A stretch of 34,684 bases of DNA from a virus, in IMG/VR virus record IMGVR_UViG_3300033153_012504, positions 1 to 34,684 of that record; one strand, given 5' to 3'. The notes below the pieces were generated by a model that was not told the DNA's origin, ran no database searches, and saw only the letters and a program-made list of their open reading frames with translations. Positions 22,674 to 30,782 of this stretch are shown piece by piece. Position 1 is the first letter of the stretch; each line of letters opens with the position of its first letter. The position numbers and the translations under genes are program-made.

Positions 22674-22845
22674 AGTTCATGGCTTAATTAGCTTATATGA
22701 AACAAGTGCTGTTGGAATAGGAGCTTATCCAGACGCACATTTATCTCATAATTCATTTTCTCTATGTAAAGCCTTGACTACTCAGAACTCACCGAGTTCA
22801 ATGTTTTATAGAGAAATTGGAGAATTAAATAAAAAGGAGGTTATA
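22648..22845 (+). other. Displaced protease C-terminal segment, upstream part of scaffold frame
   Basis: In the +1 frame relative to the protease, an ATG at 22648 directly after a run of A opens a frame that is continuous with the scaffold gene to 23187. Its first 66 codons include LYETSAVGIGAYPDA (22693-22737), which matches the strand pattern that normally follows the catalytic serine in HK97-type prohead proteases. The A6 run at 22643-22648 (GGA AAA AAT in the protease frame) could allow +1 slippage. The match is from pattern memory and needs a profile search. Confidence 0.5.
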
Positions 22846-23187
22846 ATGGAAGAGACCGAAGAAACTAAGACAGAAGAATCAGAAGTAACTGAAACTCCAG
22901 AGACTAAAAAGACTTCAGAAGAAGAATCTACTGAGAAGACTTCAGAAGAAGAAACTTCAGAAGAATCTGAAGACAGCAGCGAAACCGAAGAAACAGAAAA
23001 ATCTGTAAAGGCAGAGCTTGCAAAAGCTATTTCTGAGCTCGCTAAACAATTAAAAACTGAGAGAGGGCTTGTAGAAAAAGAAAACAAGATAGAAATGACT
23101 AAGAAAGCTTTAAGTGAAATGTCTTTAGGAGAATTAGCTGTGATGCAAAAAGATTCAAATGGACATCGTCTTTTCTCAACATTCTAA
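22846..23187 (+). CDS. Acidic scaffold-like (delta-domain) protein
   Basis: 113 residues starting at an ATG with a near-perfect AAGGAGGT site, inside a longer open frame. Residues 1-50 are almost only Glu, Ser and Thr. Residues 50-95 form a helical, coiled segment, and the end (LSEMSLGELAVMQKDS) resembles the junction that precedes the capsid fold in HK97-type major capsid proteins. Role: prohead scaffold, normally removed by the protease. The arrangement, an in-frame internal start behind protease-like sequence, recalls lambda C/Nu3. It stops 1 nt before the major capsid start (TAAAATG). Confidence 0.7.
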   Translation: MEETEETKTEESEVTETPETKKTSEEESTEKTSEEETSEESEDSSETEETEKSVKAELAKAISELAKQLKTERGLVEKENKIEMTKKALSEMSLGELAVMQKDSNGHRLFSTF

Positions 23188-23188
23188 A

Positions 23189-24151
23189 ATGGCAGACATA
23201 AAGAAAGCTTTAGTAGAAAGCACTGATGCTGCTGGTGGTTATCTTGTTCCAGAAGAATGGTCAAACAGGCTATTGGCTTTTGTTAATAAGAAAACAGTAG
23301 CAGTTCAGGATTTGGATGTCAGACAGATGAAAACAGACGTACAATACATTCCAAAAGTTACAGATGGGACTACTGCTTATTGGGTTAACGAAACTTCTTC
23401 GATTACTGAGGCAAGACCAAGTTATGGACAGATTACCTTAACTGCTAAGAAGATTGCTGCTCTTTCCTATGTATCATCTGAATTGTTAGAAGATAACAAT
23501 ATTGATGTAGCAAATCATTTGGTTGAACAAATGGCTACAGATGTTTCAATTGAAATAGACAATGAGATATACAATGGAACTGGAGGAACATTCGAAGGTT
23601 TAAGGTATACAGGCTCATTCACAAATGCTGTAGATGGTGCTGGAAATATCAATGCTACTGCGGCTGATGGTACAGGGTCTACAATAACTGGTGGAGCAAT
23701 TTCTTTGAGCACAATTTCCAAAGCAGTTACAGAAGTCTTAAAAGATAAGCATGACCAACCAAATGTTTCTTATTGGAATCCAAGAACAATTGGAAGTTTA
23801 ATTCAGTTGACAGACGCTAATGCAAGACCACAATTGAATCAGGAAACATTCGGAAGTCCACTGGTACGTGAAGGTGTATTCTTCACAATCTATGGTACAA
23901 AAGTAAGAAGTTCAACTCAGGTTCCAATCAATTTGACATATGGAACAACTGCTGCACTTAGTGGCAACTGTTCAGATGCTCTTGTTGGGACAAGCAAGAT
24001 GTTTGGTATTCTTGGACAAAGAAGGAATTTCATTTGGAAACAAGATTACGATATCGAGAGTGACTATTACAAGTATCAGACTACTGCAAGAATGGCTTTT
24101 GCTATTAAGTACGCTGATGCATACTGTCTAATCCGTGGAATAACAGATTAA
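23189..24151 (+). CDS. Major capsid protein, HK97 fold
   Basis: 320 residues from ATG at 23189; ATG at 23159 is also in frame, but 23189 sits directly after the scaffold stop. The start TDAAGGYLVPEEWSNRLLAF is the classic beginning of the mature HK97-like capsid protein. It is followed by the E-loop region (ITEARPSYGQITLTAKKIAA), spine helix (ELLEDNNIDVANHLVEQMAT) and A-domain parts (VSYWNPRTIGSLIQL, FGILGQRRNFIWKQDYDIES). It builds the icosahedral shell. Almost no N-terminal delta domain is present in this chain; it appears to be the separate upstream protein. Confidence 0.93.
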   Translation: MADIKKALVESTDAAGGYLVPEEWSNRLLAFVNKKTVAVQDLDVRQMKTDVQYIPKVTDGTTAYWVNETSSITEARPSYGQITLTAKKIAALSYVSSELLEDNNIDVANHLVEQMATDVSIEIDNEIYNGTGGTFEGLRYTGSFTNAVDGAGNINATAADGTGSTITGGAISLSTISKAVTEVLKDKHDQPNVSYWNPRTIGSLIQLTDANARPQLNQETFGSPLVREGVFFTIYGTKVRSSTQVPINLTYGTTAALSGNCSDALVGTSKMFGILGQRRNFIWKQDYDIESDYYKYQTTARMAFAIKYADAYCLIRGITD

Positions 24152-24160
24152 TTTTTTTAT

Positions 24161-24197
24161 ATCCTTAATTTAATTTTTTTAAGGATTTTTTTATTTT
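24161..24197 (+). terminator. Hairpin with T-tract after major capsid gene
   Basis: ATCCTTAA (24161-24168) and TTAAGGAT (24179-24186) form a perfect 8-bp stem with a 10-nt T-rich loop, followed by TTTTTTATTTT. It lies 10 nt after the major capsid stop and could partly terminate, so that capsid transcripts exceed those of downstream tail genes. Confidence 0.6.
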
Positions 24198-24230
24198 AGC
24201 CGAAGGCGAGATAAAAAGTCGAAGACAAAA

Positions 24231-25040
24231 ATGGGAACATATATTACTCCAGAAGATGTCTGGAAACAATTAGGGAAAGATGCCTTTACAAAATTAACTG
24301 GCGAGGCAGTTGGGACAGGAGACGGTTCTACTTCTACATGGCAATTAGACCATATGAATGTTATTTCAGGAAGTGATACTATCTATACTGATGGTACTGC
24401 TGTTTCAAGCTATAATATAGATTTGGATAAAGGAGAGATTACTGGATTGACTGCTGCTTCAGGCAGTGCAATTACAGCAGATTATTGGTATGGAGATATT
24501 GAAGATTCTCAAATTCAATCTATTATAAATCAGGCAGAAGGATTAATGGAAGAGATGACTGGAAGAACTTTAGCAACAGCCTCCACAACCGAATATTTGG
24601 ATGTTGAATACGGACAAACAGAATTTTTTGTTAGAAATTATCCTGTAATAACTTTCTCTGCTGTTAGTGCAAATACTGCAAGTTCGCTTGGAGATTCTCC
24701 AGCATGGAGCGGAAGCACACAAGGATTAGGTAATGATTTTATTTCAAATGCAAATGATTTGAAAATTGGAAGATTTGAATATATTGATAACAAACCACCA
24801 GCAGGAAGGGACAGATTAGCAGTCACCTATACTTATGGTTATACAACATCAGATGCAGGATTTAAGATAGCACAAGAATTATCTACATTATTAGCTTTAA
24901 GACAGATGGTACATTCTGCAGTTTATAAAGCAATATTCAAGGGACAAGATAATTTTAGTCCAGTTCGTCTCGATGAGATTGAAAACAGAATTAAAGAATT
25001 AAAAAATATCCTTAAGGCTCAAAGCATAGAGCCTATATAA
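24231..25040 (+). CDS. Head-tail connector (gp6/gp15-like adaptor)
   Basis: A 269-residue protein. Residues 1-20 and 90-110 carry the helices typical of adaptor proteins (YITPEDVWKQLG; IQSIINQAEGLMEEMTGR). Residues 30-85 hold an inserted beta-rich module (DGSTSTWQLDHMNVISGSDT and onward) often seen in phage connectors and tail proteins. The end returns to helices (KIAQELSTLLALRQMV, RIKELKNILKAQ). It would sit beneath the portal and close the head. Position right after the major capsid gene supports this. A terminator-like hairpin lies upstream. Confidence 0.78.
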   Translation: MGTYITPEDVWKQLGKDAFTKLTGEAVGTGDGSTSTWQLDHMNVISGSDTIYTDGTAVSSYNIDLDKGEITGLTAASGSAITADYWYGDIEDSQIQSIINQAEGLMEEMTGRTLATASTTEYLDVEYGQTEFFVRNYPVITFSAVSANTASSLGDSPAWSGSTQGLGNDFISNANDLKIGRFEYIDNKPPAGRDRLAVTYTYGYTTSDAGFKIAQELSTLLALRQMVHSAVYKAIFKGQDNFSPVRLDEIENRIKELKNILKAQSIEPI

Positions 25041-25051
25041 AATCGAAGAAA

Positions 25052-25489
25052 ATGGCATTGACGAAGTCAAACATATTTAGTGAAAGTTATAACATAGTCA
25101 AAACTTTTTTAGAAGGAATTTCAGGTTTAGACCCAAGAAATAGAATGAAACCTAATTGGATTCATTCTTCTATGCCTAATGTAAGTGCCAGAGGATTTGA
25201 AGGTTATCCTTTTATTGTTATCTCATTAGATGTTAATGAAGAAAATAAGTCTTTTGATGTTGACACTTCTGAAAAAATTTTTAGAGTTTTAATTAAAGTC
25301 TATTCAGATGAACAAACAGAGGTGGACACAATTGCAGATTTAGTACATAATAACTTTAAAGACCAAACTAAAATGAATGAATTTCAGGCGAGAGAAATGT
25401 CTTCTTCTCCATTTGAATGGACTATGGACCAAAATGGAAAGAAGATTACTTTTAGAACATTAGGATTTATAATGAGGAGGAGAATATGA
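25052..25489 (+). CDS. Tail terminator/completion protein-like
   Basis: A 145-residue alpha/beta protein. The pattern of a long first helix, FEGYPFIVISLDVNEENKSF, then IFRVLIKVYSDEQTEVDTIA and a helix followed by terminal strands, suits the gpU/gp17-like tail terminator group, which caps the tail tube at the head. Identity is assigned mainly from size, strand pattern and position between the connector and the gp10-like protein. Overlaps the next start by 4 nt, with AGGAGG before that start. Confidence 0.6.
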   Translation: MALTKSNIFSESYNIVKTFLEGISGLDPRNRMKPNWIHSSMPNVSARGFEGYPFIVISLDVNEENKSFDVDTSEKIFRVLIKVYSDEQTEVDTIADLVHNNFKDQTKMNEFQAREMSSSPFEWTMDQNGKKITFRTLGFIMRRRI

Positions 25490-25878
25490 ATCAGGCAATT
25501 GTTACTGTTGTTGGAATTAGGAATGTTATAAAAGGACTTATGTTAATTGGAAAGAGAATAGAAAAAGGTTCTGAAAAAGCAGTGCATGATGTAACTGAAC
25601 TTGGGAAAACTACTGCCCAGAGTTTAGCACCTTTCTTTACTGGAGAATTAATATCAGCTATAACAACAAATCATTTTCAACAAAATAAAGAAGGATGGAT
25701 TATTTCCTCACAGCCAAAAGGAGATGCAATCCCAACAAATATTTTATTCGAGGAAGGGACTTATCCAAATCCAAGAGACCCCCAGACTTTGAGATTTATG
25801 ACAAATACAAGAAATTTCCTCGAAGAAGAATTAAGTCGACGACTAAATTTAGAAATAAGTGAGGTTATAAAAGAATGA
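25486..25878 (+). CDS. HK97 gp10-like neck/tail-completion protein
   Basis: A 130-residue protein. KGSEKAVHDVTELGKTTAQS, followed by LAPFFTGELISAI, is the HK97-gp10 signature (a helix, then 'AP--TG-L--SI'). Then a strand (WIISSQPKG), FEEGTYPNPRDPQT, and a C-terminal helix. Proteins of this family occur in the neck of siphoviruses. Fits its place between connector and tail tube. Confidence 0.78.
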   Translation: MNQAIVTVVGIRNVIKGLMLIGKRIEKGSEKAVHDVTELGKTTAQSLAPFFTGELISAITTNHFQQNKEGWIISSQPKGDAIPTNILFEEGTYPNPRDPQTLRFMTNTRNFLEEELSRRLNLEISEVIKE

Positions 25879-25903
25879 AATGTGAAGTAAATAAGGAGGA
25901 AAA

Positions 25904-26473
25904 ATGGCAATAAGCAATAACAAAGCTTGGTATGATAAAGCATTTATTAGTGTGAGTAAGAAAGGAACAGCAACTGAAGTTCAACTTAGAACAAAAACTA
26001 CATCTATAGGAATTTCTCGCGGTTGTTTTGATATTGAATCTATGGAAACTTTTGGCGGAAAAATCAAGAGACAAACTACACGAGATGATTTAGAAATAAG
26101 TTTTGATGGAATTCCTACAAGTCTTCAAGATTTTGATTGGGCATTTCATGGAGCATCTAATACAGCAACTTCAATTACTTCAAGTTCAATCGAAGAATAT
26201 AGAGTAACAATGTTATGGACAGACGATACTTCAATTACATCTGCGACAGCTGCTATATCTACAGCAAATGAAGCATATAGAGAAATTTATGCTAATTGTA
26301 ACATGACAAGTTTAGAAAAAAATATGGATGCAGGAGAACATTTAACTGCTACAATGACTTTCAAACTTGCTTTTGAAGACGATTCAGGGAGTGTAAATTG
26401 GAAGAAAGAAATGTGTGACACTTCAAGTACTTTAAGTGCAGTTCCAGCATATTCTGGCTCAACTAAATTTTAG
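25904..26473 (+). CDS. Major tail tube protein
   Basis: A 189-residue beta-rich protein preceded by a strong AAGGAGG site. Features: CFDIESMETFGGKIKRQTTR, DLEISFDGIPTSL, and a late region with ATMTFKLAFEDDSG, the strand pattern of tube proteins (gpV/gp17-like). High expression is expected from the ribosome-binding site. Lies just before the tail chaperones and tape measure, the standard place for the tube protein. No sheath gene precedes it, so the tail is non-contractile. Stop is TAG. Confidence 0.78.
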   Translation: MAISNNKAWYDKAFISVSKKGTATEVQLRTKTTSIGISRGCFDIESMETFGGKIKRQTTRDDLEISFDGIPTSLQDFDWAFHGASNTATSITSSSIEEYRVTMLWTDDTSITSATAAISTANEAYREIYANCNMTSLEKNMDAGEHLTATMTFKLAFEDDSGSVNWKKEMCDTSSTLSAVPAYSGSTKF

Positions 26474-26482
26474 GTATTAAGA

Positions 26483-26737
26483 TTGGAAGTAGATAAAATA
26501 ACTGAGAAAAGAAAGACAAGCTTTACAATATCTGGGATTCCAATTAAAACATTAAAGGAATTTAAAAAATATTGTGAAGAAGAATGTGGAGATATTTATT
26601 CAATTGGTATTTTTCAATTATTAAAAACTAAAAAGATGTGGGATAATTTAGTCCCTTTGATTGTTAATCTTATTCAAGAGGTCGAAGACCTCAAGAACCC
26701 AACTAAATTAAAGGAGATTAAAACATTCGGAGAATGA
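26483..26737 (+). CDS. Small helical protein between tube and chaperone genes
   Basis: 84 residues. The only start near the 5' end is TTG at 26483, 9 nt after the tube stop; no in-frame ATG occurs before residue 52. TSFTISGIPIKTLKEFKKYC has the strand-helix look of RHH proteins and is followed by a second, hydrophobic helical part (LVPLIVNLIQEVEDL). It could be a tail accessory or a small regulator. Overlaps the tail chaperone start by 4 nt. Confidence 0.6.
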   Translation: MEVDKITEKRKTSFTISGIPIKTLKEFKKYCEEECGDIYSIGIFQLLKTKKMWDNLVPLIVNLIQEVEDLKNPTKLKEIKTFGE

Positions 26738-27018
26738 GCAAATTAAGTAATCTTGTAGGAAAAAGCAAGAAAATTCAAATTGCAGGGATTGAACTTGAAA
26801 TAAAACCGCGAACAGTTGAAGATATTGACTTAATCGTCAATCTTGGAGATGATGAGAAAAAAGGCGAAGCCATGAAAGAATTAGTTAAACGAACTCTTAA
26901 AGAAGCGGTTCCAGATGCTACTGATGAAGAAATCAATAATATAGCATTTGAACATTTCACAAAATTAACAAATGCGATTGTAGAAGTAAACGGCTTAAAA
27001 AATGCAGAGACCGATTGA
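26734..27018 (+). CDS. Tail assembly chaperone (gpG-like)
   Basis: A 94-residue, acidic, mainly helical protein, with a strand start (KIQIAGIELEIKPRTVEDID) that resembles tail assembly chaperones acting on the tape measure. The next ORF overlaps in the +1 frame at TTA AAA AAT G (26995-27004), where slippage on the A-run could make a longer fusion as in gpG-gpGT. Position between tube and tape measure is as expected. Confidence 0.7.
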   Translation: MSKLSNLVGKSKKIQIAGIELEIKPRTVEDIDLIVNLGDDEKKGEAMKELVKRTLKEAVPDATDEEINNIAFEHFTKLTNAIVEVNGLKNAETD

Positions 27019-27211
27019 GATACAAAAATTAATGAATAGAAAGGGATACTCAAACATAGTTGGAAATCTGTTTTATTCTTTGATGGTTAATTGTCATCAA
27101 CCATACTCTGAAATAAAAAAAATTCCAATTCCTCTTGCATTAGCTCTCTTAAAAAATATTAAATTAGAACAAGACAAAATTAAAAAACAATCTAAAAAGA
27201 AAAAATGGTAA
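27002..27211 (+). CDS. Tail assembly chaperone, second part (gpT-like)
   Basis: A 69-residue protein with a helical middle (YSNIVGNLFYSLMVN), PLALALLKNIKLEQD and a very basic tail. A TAA at 26996-26998 lies just before it in its own frame. It therefore starts either at ATG 27002, or by +1 (or -2) shift from the upstream frame between 26999 and 27018. In many siphoviruses the second chaperone is made only as a frameshift fusion. Overlaps the tape measure start by 7 nt. Confidence 0.62.
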   Translation: MQRPIEIQKLMNRKGYSNIVGNLFYSLMVNCHQPYSEIKKIPIPLALALLKNIKLEQDKIKKQSKKKKW

Positions 27212-28524
27212 ATGATATTATAATCAGAGTTAAAGTAATTGATGAGGCACGTAAAAATTTGGAAAAATTGGCAACACAATTCAAGACCATGGATGCAGCA
27301 TTAAAAGAAGCTGGGGTTCCTTTAAGAAGTTGGAATAAAATAGCAAAACAGAATAATTTAGAAGTTCTTAAAGGTGGAATGGTTCTTGATAAATTAACAG
27401 GTCAAACAATGTCTTATGGAAAGGCTGCAAGAGTTGCCCAGATTAATACAAGAAGATTTAGAATGGAGTTTTTAGGAATTATGTTTTTTGGTATGCAGTT
27501 GCAAAGAACATTTAAAGGAATGACAATCTCTACTACAAAATTCTTTATGAAAGTAACTGAAGGACAAACAGAAGCAGGACAAGCAATTACAAGATTATCT
27601 GCAAGTTGGCAATTTCTTAAATTTTCACTTGGAGAAGCTATTGCAGAATTTATCAAATCTACACCTTTTTTATTGGATATGTTAGATACCCTTTCCCAAT
27701 GGGTTCAAGAAAATAAAAAATTATCTGCAGGAATAGTATTGAGTTTATTAGTTATAGGTTCTGGAATGTTCACATTTGCCCAATTAGGTCTTGCTGCACA
27801 AGCATTAGACAAAATGTTCCCAGCAGTTGCTAAAGCAATAAAAGGAGGGTTTGGTAAGATATTTGCATCAGGAATAAAAATTGGTGTTTCTCTTTTTCTT
27901 GTTTGGAAAGGATACCATGATATTATGGAAGGAATCAAAGAAGGAGATATGTGGAAAAGTGTTAAAGGAATTTTGGAAATGGGATTAGCAGGAGCAATAA
28001 TAGGAAGTATGATTGCAGGCTTGGCAGGAGCAGGAGCAGGATTTCTTGTAGGTATTTCTCTTGGATTGGTAATAAAATGGTTTTTTGTTAAAGGAAAACA
28101 GATTTCTTTAGAAGAAGAAATGGAAATCCAAAAGGAAAGGACAAGAGAACTTGAAATTATGGGAAAAATTACTCCAACAATTGAACCACCTAAAATAGAA
28201 ATTCCAGAGATTAATACAAGCAAATTTAAAAAAGACTTAACAAAAGCAGATGAATATATAAAAACTTTTAAAATTAATGCAACTCAAGATGTAACAGAAA
28301 TAAGTAATGAATGGCAACAGCAATGGCAACACGCACTGGGAATTAAAAAATTATCTTATCCTCTTGGGTGGATGTTAATCCAAGTAGAAAAACAATGGGA
28401 AGCAATGTCAACAAAAGCACAAATGGAAATTTGGAATATAATAAATGAAATAAATAATATTCCCAGAGAAGTTGTAACTATCCATAGAGTAATAACCGTT
28501 TATGAGAGAGGAGGTGTATTATGA
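27205..28524 (+). CDS. Tape measure protein
   Basis: A 439-residue protein. The N-terminal helical part (residues 1-80) is followed by hydrophobic segments typical of tape measures (FLGIMFFGMQLQR, near 90-102; IVLSLLVIGSGMFTFAQLG, near 176-194; and a Gly/Ala-rich stretch LAGAIIGSMIAGLAGAGAGF, near 264-283). A charged C-terminal helical part ends in NNIPREVVTIHRVITVYERG. Tail length scales at about 1.5 angstrom per residue, so a short tail of roughly 60-65 nm is expected. It also helps DNA cross the membrane. Confidence 0.85.
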   Translation: MVNDIIIRVKVIDEARKNLEKLATQFKTMDAALKEAGVPLRSWNKIAKQNNLEVLKGGMVLDKLTGQTMSYGKAARVAQINTRRFRMEFLGIMFFGMQLQRTFKGMTISTTKFFMKVTEGQTEAGQAITRLSASWQFLKFSLGEAIAEFIKSTPFLLDMLDTLSQWVQENKKLSAGIVLSLLVIGSGMFTFAQLGLAAQALDKMFPAVAKAIKGGFGKIFASGIKIGVSLFLVWKGYHDIMEGIKEGDMWKSVKGILEMGLAGAIIGSMIAGLAGAGAGFLVGISLGLVIKWFFVKGKQISLEEEMEIQKERTRELEIMGKITPTIEPPKIEIPEINTSKFKKDLTKADEYIKTFKINATQDVTEISNEWQQQWQHALGIKKLSYPLGWMLIQVEKQWEAMSTKAQMEIWNIINEINNIPREVVTIHRVITVYERGGVL

Positions 28525-28664
28525 GCTGGATAGATGAATTAATTGGAGATTTAAATAAAATCCCCAAAGAAGTTGAAACTAAAATTTTAGTTTCTCAAAT
28601 TAAAGATGAAATTTTTGAAGAGCTCCATGATATAATAAAAAGAAAAACAGGAGGTATCAGATGA
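28521..28664 (+). CDS. Small tail-region protein (47 aa)
   Basis: A 47-codon frame with GAGGAGGT before the ATG, overlapping the tape measure stop by 4 nt and the next start by 4 nt. It contains LNKIPKEVETKILVSQ, which resembles NNIPREVVTIHRVI at the tape measure C-terminus. It may be a detached or duplicated terminal piece of the tape measure. The rest is a charged helix. Strong translation signals and double overlap support it. Confidence 0.68.
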   Translation: MSWIDELIGDLNKIPKEVETKILVSQIKDEIFEELHDIIKRKTGGIR

Positions 28665-29083
28665 CAGATGCAAGACTTTCAAATTCAAGTGTTACAAGTT
28701 CTGCAGTAGTTATGCGCGGAAGCGAAATTAATTATAGTTGGAATAATTTTGTCGAAGAAAATCCAATTCCAAGTTTATTTAATTCAGATGCAGACAGCCA
28801 AACAGGAAATGCACAAACAGAAATTCAATGGATGGGCTGGGCTAATCCAATTTATAAAATCCAAGGGATACTTGATGAGGATGGAGATGTAAGTAACAGG
28901 ATGACTTTTAATTTATTAAAAGATTTTGCTTCAAATACAGGTTCTAATTTATATCTTTTTGATGATTTATTTTGTCCATCAGGAGCAAAAGTTATCATAA
29001 AGAACTTTAACATTTTAAGAATGGCGAGATATAAGAATACTTCAAAGTATACTTATTCATTAAATCTTATGGAGACATTATGA
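28661..29083 (+). CDS. Distal tail/baseplate protein (putative)
   Basis: A 140-residue, beta-rich protein. ILDEDGDVSNRMTFNLLKDF lies mid-protein, with strands toward the end (KVIIKNFNILRMARYKN; YTYSLNLMET). Such small proteins between the tape measure and the hub are often distal tail or spike-like components, and the ending 'y-ysl-l-e' is common there. Identity is by position and strand pattern. A strong AGGAGGT ribosome-binding site lies upstream. Confidence 0.6.
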   Translation: MTDARLSNSSVTSSAVVMRGSEINYSWNNFVEENPIPSLFNSDADSQTGNAQTEIQWMGWANPIYKIQGILDEDGDVSNRMTFNLLKDFASNTGSNLYLFDDLFCPSGAKVIIKNFNILRMARYKNTSKYTYSLNLMETL

Positions 29084-30168
29084 AAGTTCCTAAATATCGG
29101 GTAGAATATACTCCTGTTGATGGAAGCGCCACAAACATAGATGTTCTTTCATTAAAAGTTTCTTACGGGATTGAAAATGTAAAAGATGTTTTTTCTTTTA
29201 AATTAATTGATAAAAATAACTCTTATGAATTTGATTTGGACGATACAATTAATATTTATCTTCATTATGTTGGAGAAGAAGAAGTTTTAGTTATGAATGG
29301 AATAATTGAAGAAATAGGAAACACAGCAAATGAAAAAAATAATATTACTACAATTAAAGGAGCAAGTATTATGGAAGTTTTATTAAATCATCAATTACCT
29401 GCAGATTATGATAATCAAACAGCAGATTTTATGATACAAAATCTTTTAGCTCGTTCAAGGGATATAGAAACAAATCCTAATAAAAAAATAAATTGGGATG
29501 GTTCAAATTCTTCTACAAGTTTAACAAAGGATTATCATACACAATATAAGCCTTTATCTGAACATCTTGAAGTTTTAAGCTCAAATGAATATACAGGAGA
29601 CGGGCAATATATCTATTATTTGGATATGGAAACTAATTCTTTAATATGGAAAGCAAAATCTTCTTTTATTAGTGGAACGATTGATTATGGAACAAACACG
29701 ATTTCTCAAAATAGAACTAAAAGTAGTGATGAAACTCTTAATTTCATTATAGTTAATTGTGGTAAAGATATGGAGGGTGCTTCAATTCACACTTATAAAA
29801 TAAATACAACTTCTATTGGAAAATATGGAGCCAGATATAAATATGAAGTTTGGGAAGAAATATCTAATGAATTAAGAAATACCCGCCCTGATTTAACAGG
29901 GAATAATCAAAACTTTAGAGACGCCGCAATAGAGGAAGCAAAATTAAGAGCTAATAAAAAAATAAATTTACAATCTAAAGGAATAAATAAAGATGTTATT
30001 ATAATTCCTGGAAGCACAAATTATTCTCCAGGAGATAAGTTTAATATTTCTCTGCCTCATTCTGGGTGGACTTTAACAAACAGAAAAGAATTAAGATTAA
30101 TGGAAGTAGAACATAATTTTGATAAATCTGGTTGGTGGACAACTCTCAGTTTTGAGGAGGATGTATAA
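29080..30168 (+). CDS. Baseplate hub protein (gp27/late control D-like)
   Basis: A 362-residue protein. Residues 1-85 form a beta-barrel-like N-terminus with VSYGIENVKDVFSFKLIDKN and YLHYVGEEEVLVMNGIIEEI (the 'f-G-i--i' pattern of hub proteins). The middle has KPLSEHLEVLSSNEYTGDGQ and FIIVNCGKDMEGASIHTY. The end has an IPGSTNYSPGDKFNISLP strand pair typical of gp27/gpD-like hubs. It would form the trimeric tail tip. Starts in the upstream stop. Confidence 0.72.
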   Translation: MKVPKYRVEYTPVDGSATNIDVLSLKVSYGIENVKDVFSFKLIDKNNSYEFDLDDTINIYLHYVGEEEVLVMNGIIEEIGNTANEKNNITTIKGASIMEVLLNHQLPADYDNQTADFMIQNLLARSRDIETNPNKKINWDGSNSSTSLTKDYHTQYKPLSEHLEVLSSNEYTGDGQYIYYLDMETNSLIWKAKSSFISGTIDYGTNTISQNRTKSSDETLNFIIVNCGKDMEGASIHTYKINTTSIGKYGARYKYEVWEEISNELRNTRPDLTGNNQNFRDAAIEEAKLRANKKINLQSKGINKDVIIIPGSTNYSPGDKFNISLPHSGWTLTNRKELRLMEVEHNFDKSGWWTTLSFEEDV

Positions 30169-30782
30169 TGGGTATAAAAGAAGTAGGAAATTTAATTGGA
30201 GCTGATATGAACGAACAAGACCAAATTAAAACTCAATTTGGTTCTTCAGATGTAACTGCTTATTTTGAATTATTTGACGACGAAGTCTCCACAAAAGACA
30301 GAGGCTTAAGAATAAATCAAAGAATACTCACTGGCAATACACTAATTTGGGGGCATCCAACTGGAGGAATTTGGGGAACAAATGAATGGGGAGATGATGC
30401 TTCTGCTTTTGGAAATTGGTCTATAAATCGAATAATTCATCCAAATAGAAGATATATAGATAATTTTAATGATGATTTTTTTAAAGATACTACAAATACA
30501 AATGCTAATTGGGGAACAACAGGAACAATAAATTTTACTGGTGGAAGCCTGACGGCAAGCAGTTTAACAGTATATAAAAATAATGAAACAATTAATTCAG
30601 CAACTTTGACTGCTGTTGATTCTGGAAATATTAATTATGAAATGTCTGCAGATACAGGTTCTAATTGGGAATCTGTTAGTTCTGGAATAAAACATACATT
30701 CACGAATACTGGACAAGAATTAAAATGGAGGGCAACTGCAACAAGTAAAGCAAATATTTCAAGCATAGAAATAGAATATTAA
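30168..30782 (+). CDS. Tail tip/baseplate-associated protein
   Basis: A 204-residue protein preceded by GAGGAGG. The first 30 residues are helical and polar. Residues 60-100 are rich in Gly, Trp and Asn (IWGHPTGGIWGTNEWGDDAS), and residues 110-204 make a Thr/Ser/Asn-rich beta-sandwich (INFTGGSLTASSLTVYKNN; NYEMSADTGSNWESVSSG), like receptor- or sugar-binding domains. Probably a virion surface protein at the tail tip. Not assignable to a named family. Confidence 0.6.
   Translation: MGIKEVGNLIGADMNEQDQIKTQFGSSDVTAYFELFDDEVSTKDRGLRINQRILTGNTLIWGHPTGGIWGTNEWGDDASAFGNWSINRIIHPNRRYIDNFNDDFFKDTTNTNANWGTTGTINFTGGSLTASSLTVYKNNETINSATLTAVDSGNINYEMSADTGSNWESVSSGIKHTFTNTGQELKWRATATSKANISSIEIEY

Noticed and set aside
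22846-23000. Glu/Ser/Thr-rich stretch as a repeat element
   Set aside because: The DNA repetitiveness is explained by the acidic low-complexity protein sequence of a scaffold-like protein.
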